A stretch of 64,000 nt of DNA from positions 2,914,001 to 2,978,000 of the forward strand of contig NC_134443.1 in the NCBI RefSeq assembly GCF_030867145.1, in the 5' to 3' direction. Numbering within the stretch: position 1 is the stretch's first letter; every line of letters begins with the position of its first letter. Positions 10,676-20,529 of the stretch are shown here, piece by piece. A program made the position numbers and the translations under genes. This DNA comes from Opisthocomus hoazin. Lineage: Eukaryota; Chordata; Aves; Opisthocomiformes; Opisthocomidae. The notes under the pieces were generated by a model. It made no database searches and was not told the DNA's origin. It was given only the letters and a program-made list of their open reading frames with translations.

Positions 10676-10716
10676 TTTTATATGGTTCAACGCCACCCCC
10701 CTGTAAATGAGGCATT
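10676..10716 (-). promoter_or_regulatory. Promoter of Asn/Cys gene copy 2
   Basis: TATAAAA lies at 10676-10682, with the shared block at 10706-10716 (plus-strand AATGAGGCATT), followed by TTTGGCAATT, a further piece seen in several neighbours. Exon 1 runs from about 10650 to 10606. Confidence 0.8.
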
Positions 10717-13700
10717 CTTTGGCAATTCTGACTTCACCGTGTATCACCCAGTGTATGCCTCTCATGTGTCTTCCGGTATTTAATCTTTACCTCTTTCTGC
10801 TTGCTCACCACCTCGGTTCTGCACCGTAATTACTTGTACATGTAAACAACAGGTTTTCTAATGAATTTGCATTCATGGGAATCAGAGGTAGCTGTAAGGT
10901 ATTCCTATCCACTTCCCAAGGAACGACCTTGAGACACAGAAACACTTCACAATGTGCCCGAGGGACGCGGGTGCTGAAGCAGTGGGAGAACCATGCCTGG
11001 AACTTGGAAATGTCGCTGCTCACGTGTTCCCTCTGCACTAGGCTGGGATTTTGGGGGACTGATGGAAACTATTGATCAAGGTGAATCCTTTTTCCTGCCT
11101 CTGAGAAGTGGTTGTGTGGTCAAACTTAAGACTGAAGAGTTTCTCCTTTCTCAGTCTTGTTCTTGGGTCTTCCTCCATGGTGTTTGGTCCTCACATGCCC
11201 TGCTTTTTATTTCTGCTAAACTATTCTGAATTTTTTTCATTTTCATGCATGGAAGGGATGGATGAAGTCTAAATTAAGCAGCTTTCAAAGCAGTAGTGCA
11301 CACATTAGCTTTTTTCTGTGTCATTTCCATACTCTCCATTTTCTGAGATTATTTCTAAGGTCTGTGAGACTGAGACAGCTGGTATTTAATGGTATTTGTG
11401 ATATCACATTTGACTGTTTCACACTAACCGTTTGATTCTGTGCCACTGTAGGTAAGCGTGAGGTTCAAGACTTGAAATCCAATCCTGAGTGCATTTCTCC
11501 ATGCCTGTCCTGTGTACCTTGGGAACCCAGCTAGTCTCTCACGGATGCTCTGAGTTCACAGATGCACAGGACTTTTCCAGCAATTGCTTAGAGTTGTTCT
11601 GGCTGCAGTGTGCTAAGGCCAAGGCTGCTGTGACTGCAGAACTTGACCGAACAGTCAGGAGGGAATGGATAAGATGGTTGGAGTCAAGGCAGATGTTACG
11701 AAAGAGGCTTGGGGATGGAGGAAGGAATTGTGGCCACGTGCAGAGCCAGAGCAGGCCAACGTGAGAAAAAGAAGGTGCTGACGGAGTTTTCATCTGATGA
11801 GAGGAGACATCAAATATAAGATGAGAGTCCCAAGATGCTGAGGCAGCATCGATTCATGGCAAATAAAGGCTGCCATCATGTTCATTAGACACTGAATGTG
11901 AGGCAGGTGATCCATCGTGGCTGGAACACGTAATTTCTTCCCAAGATGTGAACATGACCTCCCATGACGTTGGGTGTCTCTTCTGGAATTGTCCCTAGGG
12001 GAGCATTGTTTCGGTCATGTGATAATAGCCAGATACCTGCCTGCAGGAAGTAATGCCGGCCTTGTGTAAATCCTCAGTCATGCCGTCCACTGAAGAAGAC
12101 ATTCATCGCCTTTTTATCGGAGTTTATTGTCATTATACTGGCCAAGATGGTCCCTGTGTTAGAATCATAGAATGGTTTTGGATGGGCAGGGACCTTTAAA
12201 GGCCATGTAGTCAAACCTCCCTGCAGTGAGCAGGGACTTCTGCCACTAGATAAGGTTATTCAGAGCCTCGTTCAATCTGACCGTGAATGTTTCCAGGGAT
12301 TGGCATCGACCACCTCTCTGGGCAACCTGTGCCAGTGTCTCACCACCCTCAGCATAAAAAAATCTCTTCCTTATATCTAGTTTGAATCTCTCCTCCTTTA
12401 GTTTAAAGCCATTGCCCCTTGTCCTATTGCTCCAGGCCCTGCTAGAAAGTCTGTCCCCGTCTTTCTCATAAGCCTTCCTGAAGTACTGAAAGGCCACAAC
12501 AACGTCTTCTCAAAGCCTTGTCTTCTGCAGCCTGAACAACCCCAACAGTCTCAGCCTTTCCTCATAAGGGAGGTGTTCCAGCCCTCAGATCACTTCCACA
12601 GCATTCTCTGGATCCACTCCAACAAGTCTTTCTTAGAAAACGGATGTGAACCCTGCAAGGCTGTTGTTGATCAGGGTCTTACACAAGTATTGAGGAGATA
12701 CTGGCACTTAATGTGTAACTGGATCAGAAATAACATCTAAAGCCATAATGGCTTTGTAAACTTCCATGGTGGTTATGTGAATTTGAGAGCTGCAGAACTT
12801 TGGTGAACAGGGAGGAATCTGTCCTGGCAACTTTTCGAGCATACGATGAAATAAATATTCACAAGATTTCCTTAACAGAATGCACTTCTGATATAGTCTG
12901 GTATGGTATAGGATATCCTTCCGCCAATGTATTTTACCCGATTTACCTATTAATCAAAAACTGCTAAAGACTTGAATACTCTTTTCAACTGAGTCTAAGG
13001 TGGTAGAGAAGATCATTCCAGTGCAGACTTTGTGTATGCTCTGAAGGTTCGGCTGAGGGAAGCAATCAAGAGAGTGCTCAAGGCATTTTCTTGAGATGTG
13101 CAATTCAGAGCTGAGGCCTGAATTTAAATAGTAAAGGAAGTCCCAGCCAAGTAGAAAGGGTATTGTTGACTCATGTGTGTGCTATTTTAGGAATGAAGCT
13201 TTTAAGTTGTATGCTAACACCTGGGTTTCATTCCAGCGCTGGTAATCCAGGAACGCCACATAGGAATATCTCCGCTCGCATAAAAATAATTCACCAATTT
13301 ATGTTGTTTTCTGAAGTTTTATTTTTGAAGATGGTAGTGGAAGAAGATGGCGCCTGCTATTCAGTGAGTAGTGAATTCCTCTCAGTACCTATTGAAATAC
13401 CTACTCCAGTATCAGGGATGGAGTTTTGTACCTCCTACGGAGTGGTGTGTTTTCAGATGGTGCAATTATGCATGCTTCATCCAGTCTGTGTCCTCGGAGT
13501 TTTATTTACCTTAACCATTGAGTTTCATAGTAAAAATTGAGCTGAGGCAGATGATCAGTAGCTGCAAGAAGGGACCATACCGCTTTGCTTTCTGTCTTTA
13601 GACGCGACCTAATTTCTGCCAGTGTGAAGTATGGTTGGGCAGCTCTTCATCTCTGAAATGTTCTGCTGTGCCACAGGAGCACACCTTTAGCCAGCAGGAT

Positions 13701-13805
13701 GCTGGCTGAAGGCACAGAAAACAACACCAGAATGAGGACATGGTCTGGGCAAAGTGAGGTAAGAAGAACCAAAAGACAAGATATTTTGCGTTTTGCTTAA
13801 TGCTA
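10717..13805. other. Intergenic stretch with one CR1 element
   Basis: Apart from the CR1 at 12161-12631, no gene, promoter or RNA is recognised. A 125-codon open stretch at 13163-13540 (plus strand) has no recognisable domain, and I do not call it a gene. Confidence 0.5.
12161..12631 (-). mobile_element. CR1 LINE 3' fragment
   Basis: It begins at AGAATCATAGAATGG, the reverse complement of the CR1 3' terminal repeat, and runs through the typical AGGGACCTTTAAAGG and CCCCTTGTCCTATTGC words. It is inserted in minus orientation and 5'-truncated, as most avian CR1 copies are. Confidence 0.9.
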
Positions 13806-13808
13806 AAT

Positions 13809-13814
13809 TTTATT
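13809..13814 (-). terminator. Poly(A) signal of EDCRP
   Basis: AATAAA on the minus strand, about 340 bases beyond the EDCRP stop. Confidence 0.8.
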
Positions 13815-14153
13815 GTCTACAAGTCAAGGAGAAAGTGAAGAATGATCACATTAACAGCAAAGGTGTCCCAAGTCCCATACACCAAGAAGAGAATTAACAG
13901 CCACACTAACATCTAACAGCTCTTTGCCTTGTACAAGGGGTGATACATTCAAGTGCATTGCAGATGTTCAACGATTAAAGGACAGAAAGAAGACGACAGC
14001 TTAAATTTGAAAACTAGAAGAAAATCGCTAGATATTTGCTCCATCATCATGTGAACCAGAAGCGAATGAGCAGGTTTTCACCTGCTTGTGCTCGTTCTTG
14101 TTGCACACCAGAGATGGGAGCCAGCAGAGCTGCTTTTGCTACCCGGAATTGGC

Positions 14154-15041
14154 TCAGCAGCTCTTCTTGATCGAGGTGCAGCACTGCTGGATGGGTATGC
14201 AATACTTCCTGATGGGAGAGCAGTATTGCACGGGGCTGCAACACACCACAACGGGCTTCTTCTTCACCACGTAGGAGCAGCAAGACAGGCATCCACAGCA
14301 GCAGGGCTGGCAGCCACAGCAGCAGCAGGGGCGCTGGCCACAGCAGCAGCAGGACTTCTGGCACACCTTGGTACAGCAGACGGACTTCTGGCATGGGTCA
14401 CAGCAGGACTGCTGGCATGGGTCACAGCAGGGCTTCTGGCATGGGTCACAGCAGGACTGCTGGCACGGGTCACAGCAGGGCTTCTGGCATGGGTCACAGC
14501 AGGACTGCTGGCATGGGTCGCAGCAGGGCTTCTGGCACGGGTCACAGCAGGACTGCTGGCATGGGTCACAACAGACCGACTGCTGGCATGGGTCACAGCA
14601 GACCGACTGCTGGCATGGGTCACAGCAGACTGACTGCTGGCATGGGTCACAGCAGACTGACTGCTGGCATGGGTCACAGCAGGGCTTCTGGCATGGGTCG
14701 CAGCAGACCGACTGCTGGCATGGGTCGCAGCAGACTGACTGCTGGCATGGGTCACAGCAGGGCTTCTGGCAAGGGTCGCAGCAGACCGACTGCTGGCATG
14801 GGTTGCAGCAGACTGACTGCTGGCATGGGTCACAGCAGGGCTTCTGGCACGGGTCGCAGCAGACTGACTGCTGGCATGGGTCACAGCAGGGCTTCTGGCA
14901 TGGGTCGCAGCAGATGGACTGCTGGCATGGGCTGCAGCAGACGGTCTTCTGGCATGGGTCGCAGCAGACAGTCTTCTGGCACGGCTGGCTGCAGCACACC
15001 GTTTTGCTCTTCACGACGGAGCAGCATCCGGTAGAGCACAT
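14154..15041 (-). CDS. EDCRP: Epidermal differentiation cysteine-rich protein, 295 aa
   Basis: Cysteine-rich structural protein known in birds from feather-forming cells, where its cysteines are thought to be disulphide-bonded. It opens MCSTGCCSVVKSKTVCC. Residues ~15-215 are about two dozen 8-9 residue units of the form CCDPCQ(Q/K)(S/P)(V). Next come CCCCGQRP and CCCGC stretches, and the end reads VVCCSPVQYCSPIRKYC...CTSIKKSC. The frame is open 16 codons further up, but those codons cross the acceptor CTCCTTCCAG (exon 2 starts at 15063). MCST is the first ATG of the exon and follows a leader shared with the Asn/Cys genes, so it is chosen. The intron (15064-15612) holds a CR1 fragment. Long open frames on the other strand arise from the repeat and are not genes. 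The TGA stop is followed quickly by another stop, so there is no hidden tail here. Confidence 0.95.
   Translation of the reverse strand: MCSTGCCSVVKSKTVCCSQPCQKTVCCDPCQKTVCCSPCQQSICCDPCQKPCCDPCQQSVCCDPCQKPCCDPCQQSVCCNPCQQSVCCDPCQKPCCDPCQQSVCCDPCQQSVCCDPCQKPCCDPCQQSVCCDPCQQSVCCDPCQQSVCCDPCQQSVCCDPCQQSCCDPCQKPCCDPCQQSCCDPCQKPCCDPCQQSCCDPCQKPCCDPCQQSCCDPCQKSVCCTKVCQKSCCCCGQRPCCCCGCQPCCCGCLSCCSYVVKKKPVVVCCSPVQYCSPIRKYCIPIQQCCTSIKKSC
14371..15004 (-). repeat. 24-27 base tandem repeat coding CCDPCQ units
   Basis: Inside EDCRP, units related to GGGTCACAGCAGGACTGC (plus strand) repeat almost without interruption. Two forms alternate, one ending in QKP or QQS (24 bases) and one in QQSV (27 bases), so length change by whole units keeps the frame. 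Confidence 0.9.
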
Positions 15042-15454
15042 GTTATTTGTAGTGTAGTCAAAGCTGGAAGGAGCAAGGACCTGAAACACATCGTACTTTC
15101 AGATACAACCCAACTTTCCAACTACATAGGTGTGTTTTGTTTTGGTGTACAAATGCTGCTGTTTAGGTCCATGGGTGATAGCCATATCACACACCGCTTT
15201 GTTTCTTTGTCTTGAGTTGCAGAAAAATCTCCTTACAAAAATCACCTGGCACTATCCCAGCGACATTTGTGCATCTTCTGTACTATCCTGGGAACCAACT
15301 TTCCTGTGCTCATTCGTGAAGATCGCTACCTGAATTTCCACCCCAAGAAGATTATTTTCAACTGTGCTCTCTTTACCATCTTTTGCAATAAGAAATAGAC
15401 CAACAGGTTAGGAAAATCTGGATTTCAGAGAGACATGGAGATCATAAAATAATA

Positions 15455-15520
15455 AAATCATAGAATAGTTTGGGTTGGAAGGGACCTTTAAAGGTCATCT
15501 AGTCCAACACCCTACAAAGA
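15455..15520 (-). mobile_element. Short CR1 3' end fragment in the EDCRP intron
   Basis: AAAATCATAGAATAG, then TTGGAAGGGACCTTTAAAGG and CATCTAGTCCAACACC, match the last ~65 bases of CR1 in minus orientation. Confidence 0.9.
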
Positions 15521-15663
15521 TCAGATGCAAAGACTCATTTCAATTCATTGCTTGACCAAATCCGAAGGAGAACCATTGCTACCAAGGAACACTGCTAACA
15601 GGTACCACTTACCGTGCTAACTGAGTGGTGCAGTTGAGTGAGGAGCAAAGGGACAGGGACACC

Positions 15664-15704
15664 TTTTATTTAGCTCGAAATGGTCCTGCCGGAAATGAGG
15701 TACC
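15664..15704 (-). promoter_or_regulatory. Promoter of EDCRP, with a variant TATA box
   Basis: The TATA position reads AATAAAA instead of TATAAAA (15664-15670). The shared block is at 15694-15704 (plus-strand AATGAGGTACC). Exon 1 runs from about 15640 to 15613 and is followed by GTAAGT. Confidence 0.7.
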
Positions 15705-18700
15705 CCACAGCAATTCACGATTTACGCATGAAGCCTATACTTATTTGTTGAATGTGCCTTCATCTATTTAGTCTTTGCCTCATGGTTTTTGACCAACCCC
15801 TCAATTTTGTGTTATTATCAATATGTTCTGTGAATTTTTTACAATTTTTTAATGTCAAGTTAATTCTTGTGTTATGCCTGTGAACTGCCTAAAAGGTATG
15901 TTTCTGTTTATTTTGCATATGGTAAAGCTGTTACATTGAGATGCTAGGTGCCTTGTTCAGAGCTAGTGAGTGCTCAATTAACATAAAAATCATAACTAAG
16001 ATTGCGGAGCAGTGGATTCCAGAGGCATGCAGAGGCCTTCTGGACGTCACTCGCTTCATGATATTTTTTAAACAGAATTCCAGTAAGTCTAATTCCATGG
16101 CCCTGTGTTTTGTTTTTGAATGCAGCAATGGAGAAGCCCAATGTATTCCTTTGGGGTCTCTGGTCATCAGAAGAGCAAAGAAGTGACAGAAAGTTCTTGT
16201 CATCTCATCCCTTGCTGCCTCACCCCATCTATGTATGGAAAAATGTCTGCCCTTGGCCTTGCCAATATCAGAAATTTTAGGTGCAAAGGACTGTGCAAAT
16301 TCATCGTGGAAATTTGGAACAGAGTTTGGATCAAATTGGAGTCCATATTTTTCCAATTCCTTTTTGACATCTTTAAATAAAAGCAAAATGGAAAACTTTT
16401 CTGGAATTTTTACATTCTGTTTCTGCTTGGTATAACTTGAAGAGCAAAATTCCTATTCCATTTTTTTAAGTTCTAATATGCCCTCAAGTAATGAAAGATC
16501 CACCTACGGATGTTATTTTTGGAATAACTCTATGCTCACCTCTCAGTCACCCATTGGCAGTCATTAGTGCTGATGTTAATGATCATGTTGCAATTATTCA
16601 TTAATGGTGTTAATATTTATTTTGCATGGAAGCCTGCAGGCCTCACGTGATGCCCTGAGCATATTTAGAATTTCAAATTAAGCTACGCCTTTTTGAAAAA
16701 TTCTCTCTCTCCGGTCAGAGGTAATTCACGGGACCTAGGACCATGACTGACGTGATTAAATGTTTCTTTTCTGAGATCACACTGGGGAGGAGGGCTGCTC
16801 CAGCAACTGTGGGGATGTGCATCTGTGGGAGCAGAGCACCAAAGGACCCTTGCCCACCCTTCTCTATAGCATACACCTTCACTGGAGAGGTCCTGACTTC
16901 TGCTGAGGTGAATGAGAGAAGATTCAGGCTGCTTCTGTTCCTACAGACAGATGCTGAGGATGGGATAGGTCATTGTGAACCTTCACTTTGACTTCTGGTG
17001 GCATAAAGCACCTATTTGCACCCAGTTTCTCTGGGTAGCTACTGTTTTTATTTGGCTACATCCCAGCTTTTAGAAAGCTACCCAGTCTTGCTTCGAAGAA
17101 TTCAAAGGACCGTGAAGTCATCACTTCTCCAGGCAAGCTCTTTCCAAGGTCAATGTTCCTGTCCGCTAAAACATGGGCTTTACTCCCCACTGAGTTTGGC
17201 TTCATGCTAATGACCCAATTAGACTAGGTCACTGCCACACACTGTAATTTAATTAGTGATAGAGATTTACACCAGCTGAGTACCTGCATCTGGGCTAACA
17301 ATAAAGGAGCCTCATGGCAACCTGGGAGATACCTGGGAGGAGATTTCTGAGCCTGCAGAGAAATGACAGGAGACACCAACACTGGAAATGTGGAGGACCC
17401 TGAGCATGGAGACCAAGTAAGAGATGTTGGTCAAAATGAGGCGGTTTTCTGTATGACTTTGTACAGATCTGGTGCGTTGCTTCATCCAGTGTTCCCCTGA
17501 GTCAAAAAAACCCACTGCTGCTGTTACCGCTGTGCACATCAGAAATTTCTAAAGACCCAAGTTCAAGAAAGATGAAGAGCTACTGGAGAGAGTCCAGCGG
17601 AGGGCCACGAGGAAGATGAGGGTACTGGAGCATCTGTCCTATGAGGAAAGGCTGAGGGAGCTGGGCTTGTTCAGCCTGGAGAAGAGAAGGCTGAGAGGGG
17701 ACCTTAGAAATGCTGATCAATATCTGCGGGGGGGGGGGGTGTGTGTGTCAGGAGGACGGGGCCAGGCTCTTTCCAGTGGTGCCCAGTGACAGGACAAGGG
17801 GCAACGGGCACAAACTGAAGCAAAGGAAGCTCCAGCTAAACCCAAGGAAGAACTCCTTCCCTCTGAGGGTGACGGAGCCCTGGACTAGGCTGCCCAGGGA
17901 GGTTGTGGATTCTCCTTCTCTGGAGATATTCAAGACCCACCTGGACAAGGTCCTGTGCAGCCTGCTCTGGGTGACCCTGCTTGGGCAGGGGGGTTGGACT
18001 GAATGACCCACAGAGGTCCCTTCCAACCCCTTCCATTCTGTGATTCTGTGTATGTGAAGCAGATCCATAGGCAGCTGGGCGACCCATAACCAACTTTACA
18101 ACAGGTGTTTTACTAAAGAAAAGATTCAAATTATATCCAAAAGAAGATCCCAATCAAACTTTGCTTTGAGTGAACAAACTTACCAGTTCATAAAGTCTTT
18201 AGTCCTTGATGTTCCAGGTGTCAAACCTCTTACGGGCTGACAAAAGCTTAGAATAGAACAGAACAGAAATGAAATAAGCTTTGTTCTTTCTTCCCCATTA
18301 TTGCTGCCATTTCTCATCCTCACGTGATGGGAACTTCATGGCTGAGCATAGCAGAAAGCGTAACCATTTCAGGGGCTTTGTGCATTTCGTGGGATTTGGA
18401 AAAGGAAGAAGAAAGAAAATTAATCACAGAATGGAAAGTTGGAGGCCTGGGGCAGCAAGTGAAAGTGAACGCATATACTTGAAGACAAAACCACTCCTAT
18501 GGACAGAAAGCCGTACTGACTCAATACCCAGCTGCAGAGGGGTAAAGAATGAAGAAGGAAAAGAGTTTTAAAGTAGCTGCCAAGGGTCGCATGAAAATGA
18601 GCCACCTCTTCCCAATGGCAACAACGTGAATGCATGTGAGTAATTAATTGCTCTCTGCATCCTGTTTGCAACTTTTCCTTTTTAGCAGGCTGTTCCTCTA

Positions 18701-19310
18701 TAATGACAATTTTCTCCATAACCTATAAATAACTAATTCCAAATACTTCTATACCAACTGGTCGTTTACTCGGTACTTGCAGTGCCCAGCGCATCCAGCC
18801 TATTTCCCATGCCTGCCCTGGGATGGGTGATTCACACTGGGGAAACCTTCTTTCATTTTACACTGTAGAAATTGTTTAATTGAGGGTGTTCCAAGGCAGG
18901 TTCCAAACCCTGCAGGTTTTGCTTCATTTTGTTTCCAAATATAGCAGCGGCTTTTCAAGATTGCATCTGCAGTAAAAACATGAATGTGCAGGCCAGGCTC
19001 CTGGCTGCAACTCTGAACCCCCCATCGCATCTGCTGAGCTCAGTGTAAATCTTCGGTTTCACCAGGAATTAACCCGACGTGTTTCCCCAAGCTCTCCGCA
19101 TGTGGTGCAGCGCTCCTGGCATCACTGGTGGGCGCTGCGGGCATTTTCCTTGACTTTCATGTTTGCGTGGTGTTCCTCCTACTTTAGCCATTTTCACCAG
19201 TGATTAAAGCCTGGCTCCAAAACCACGAGAAAAAACAGATGCTGCCAGACAAGCAGATATGACAGGGTGATGGCTAAAAACATCCAGAGCTGTTAGGTAA
19301 GCTTGAAATA
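15705..19310. other. Intergenic stretch with one CR1 element
   Basis: Besides the CR1 at 17557-18050, nothing is recognised. A 151-codon minus-strand frame at 15931-16386 is the longest non-repeat frame here. It shows no domain, splice signals or compositional bias that I can tie to a gene. Confidence 0.5.
17557..18050 (+). mobile_element. CR1 LINE 3' fragment, plus orientation
   Basis: It starts in the CR1 region AAGAGCTACTGGAGAGAGTC, continues through CTTGTTCAGCCTGGAGAAGA, and ends with TTCCATTCTGTGATTCTGTG, the CR1 terminal repeat. A G-run followed by GT repeats near 17729-17748 has altered the usual sequence inside it. Confidence 0.95.
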
Positions 19311-19315
19311 TTATT

Positions 19316-19321
19316 TTTATT
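19316..19321 (-). terminator. Poly(A) signal of Cys-His gene A
   Basis: AATAAA on the minus strand, about 265 bases beyond the stop. Confidence 0.7.
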
Positions 19322-19585
19322 TTCTTGCTGGAGAATGAAGCAGCAAAGCAAGAAAGAAGCTATTCTCAGCAGCCAGTGTGCTTTGCATTGAAAAAAGAAA
19401 GCAAACAGCACGAAGCTCGTTAAATTGAGAGACTTATCCTAATACCACGCTACATTCCAACCAATTTAAAAGCATTTGCTTGCAGAGAGGCAGCATGGCT
19501 GGCAAGCGATGAGCAAGGAGACGAGCTTGAGGCTTTGGGTGAGGAGCGAGCTGGTGGGTCCAGGTTCGGGGGCCGGATCCTGCTC

Positions 19586-19903
19586 CTAGTACTTGGGGCA
19601 TTTTGGTGGCAGCTGGCAGATGTTCTTGGTGTACTGGGGACAGTAGGGGACCTGGGGGCAGTAGCGCTTCACAGGCGGGCAATAGGTCTGCACGGGAGGG
19701 CAGTAAAGTTGCACTGGGGGGCAATAGGTCTGCACGGGAGGGCAGCAGGGCTGCACGTAGGTGTACTTCTGCACAGGCTGCCTCTGGATGGTGTAATGGC
19801 AGGAGAGCCCCGAGTCGTGGCAGGAGGAGCCGGATCCGTGGCAGGAAGACCGGGATTCATGGCAGGAGGTTTCACGGCTGTGGCAAGAACCGCGGGAGCA
19901 CAT
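19586..19903 (-). CDS. Cys-His motif EDC protein A, 105 aa
   Basis: Small cornification protein with two halves. Residues 1-36 repeat SCH motifs (MCSRGSCHSRETSCHE, SSCHGSG, SSCHDSG, LSCHY). Residues ~50-85 repeat the 7-residue unit YCPPVQ(T/L) four times, counting the first as CCPPVQT. The end is YCPQVPYCPQ...CQLPPKCPKY. Cys, Gln and Lys suit disulphide and transglutaminase cross-linking. Exon 2 starts at 19924 after GCTCCTGACAG, and the first ATG follows a leader shared with copies B and C. The intron is 19925-20417. The MCSR start is shared with the loricrins, so the family is related. Bird EDC papers use EDCH for Cys-His motif proteins; I think this fits but cannot confirm the number, so the symbol is left empty. 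Confidence 0.9.
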   Translation of the reverse strand: MCSRGSCHSRETSCHESRSSCHGSGSSCHDSGLSCHYTIQRQPVQKYTYVQPCCPPVQTYCPPVQLYCPPVQTYCPPVKRYCPQVPYCPQYTKNICQLPPKCPKY

Positions 19904-20487
19904 CTTTCTAGAGTACCGGCAAAGCTGTCAGGAGCAAGAGATCAATGTGGTGAGAGGAGGCCCAGATTCACTTCTTATATTCCCTCCACCTTTTTTTTAA
20001 ATAATATTTTTCTTTAGCTTCCCAGCGAACTGTTTCTCTTTCTTTTGCCTGCCTAATCTAGATCAAATGCACCCTCAATCCTGCCAAATCTGCAGGGCTT
20101 GCTCTGGAAATTGCTGTGTGAAGCTAGGTCCCTGAAAGCTGATGCAATGAGTCCCATGAGCCACTCTCAAACCCCATCTCCCTTGTGGAACATCGTGGAG
20201 CTCGTGTGGTCCGAGAATCTCTTCGTGTGCCTTTGCTGCACTTTCCCCGGTGATCCCCGTCCCTCCATCAGCCATTCACCATGCCTGCCTCAGAGCACCG
20301 CAAGGGTGCAAACAGAAGGCATTTAGCCAAATCCTAGCTACCAAGAGGTGCAGAAAAAACCTCTAGTGGAAGCTTTGTCTCTCTCAGCATGAACAGAAAT
20401 AGTAAAAATGGTCTTACCCTCTTCAGCTACAGGGAGAAGTGTCTGGAAGAGCAGGCGAGTGACTGAGGATGGCTGGGCTGAGCGATC

Positions 20488-20529
20488 TTTTATACGTCTC
20501 CAAAAGGTTATCTGGGATGTGAGACACCT
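20488..20529 (-). promoter_or_regulatory. Promoter of Cys-His gene A
   Basis: TATAAAA lies at 20488-20494, with the shared block at 20519-20529 (plus-strand TGTGAGACACC) followed by TTTGCAATGACAATT. Exon 1 runs from about 20460 to 20418, and its donor is GTAAGA. Confidence 0.8.

Noticed and set aside
13163-13540. 125-codon plus-strand frame
   Set aside because: No recognisable motif, and its length is within what chance produces in 64 kb.
14368-15057. Plus-strand open frames of 180-229 codons opposite EDCRP
   Set aside because: They are the mirror of the 24-27 base coding repeat, whose units lack stops in several frames. There is no promoter or splice context on that strand.
15931-16386. 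151-codon minus-strand frame
   Set aside because: No domain recognised, no TATA/donor/acceptor context and no bias like that of the neighbours. It could be chance.
17729-17748. G-run with GT repeats as a possible control element
   Set aside because: It sits inside a CR1 copy and looks like slippage within the element.
18177-18184. ACTTACC as a possible exon 1 donor
   Set aside because: No TATA box at the usual distance and no EDC exon downstream.
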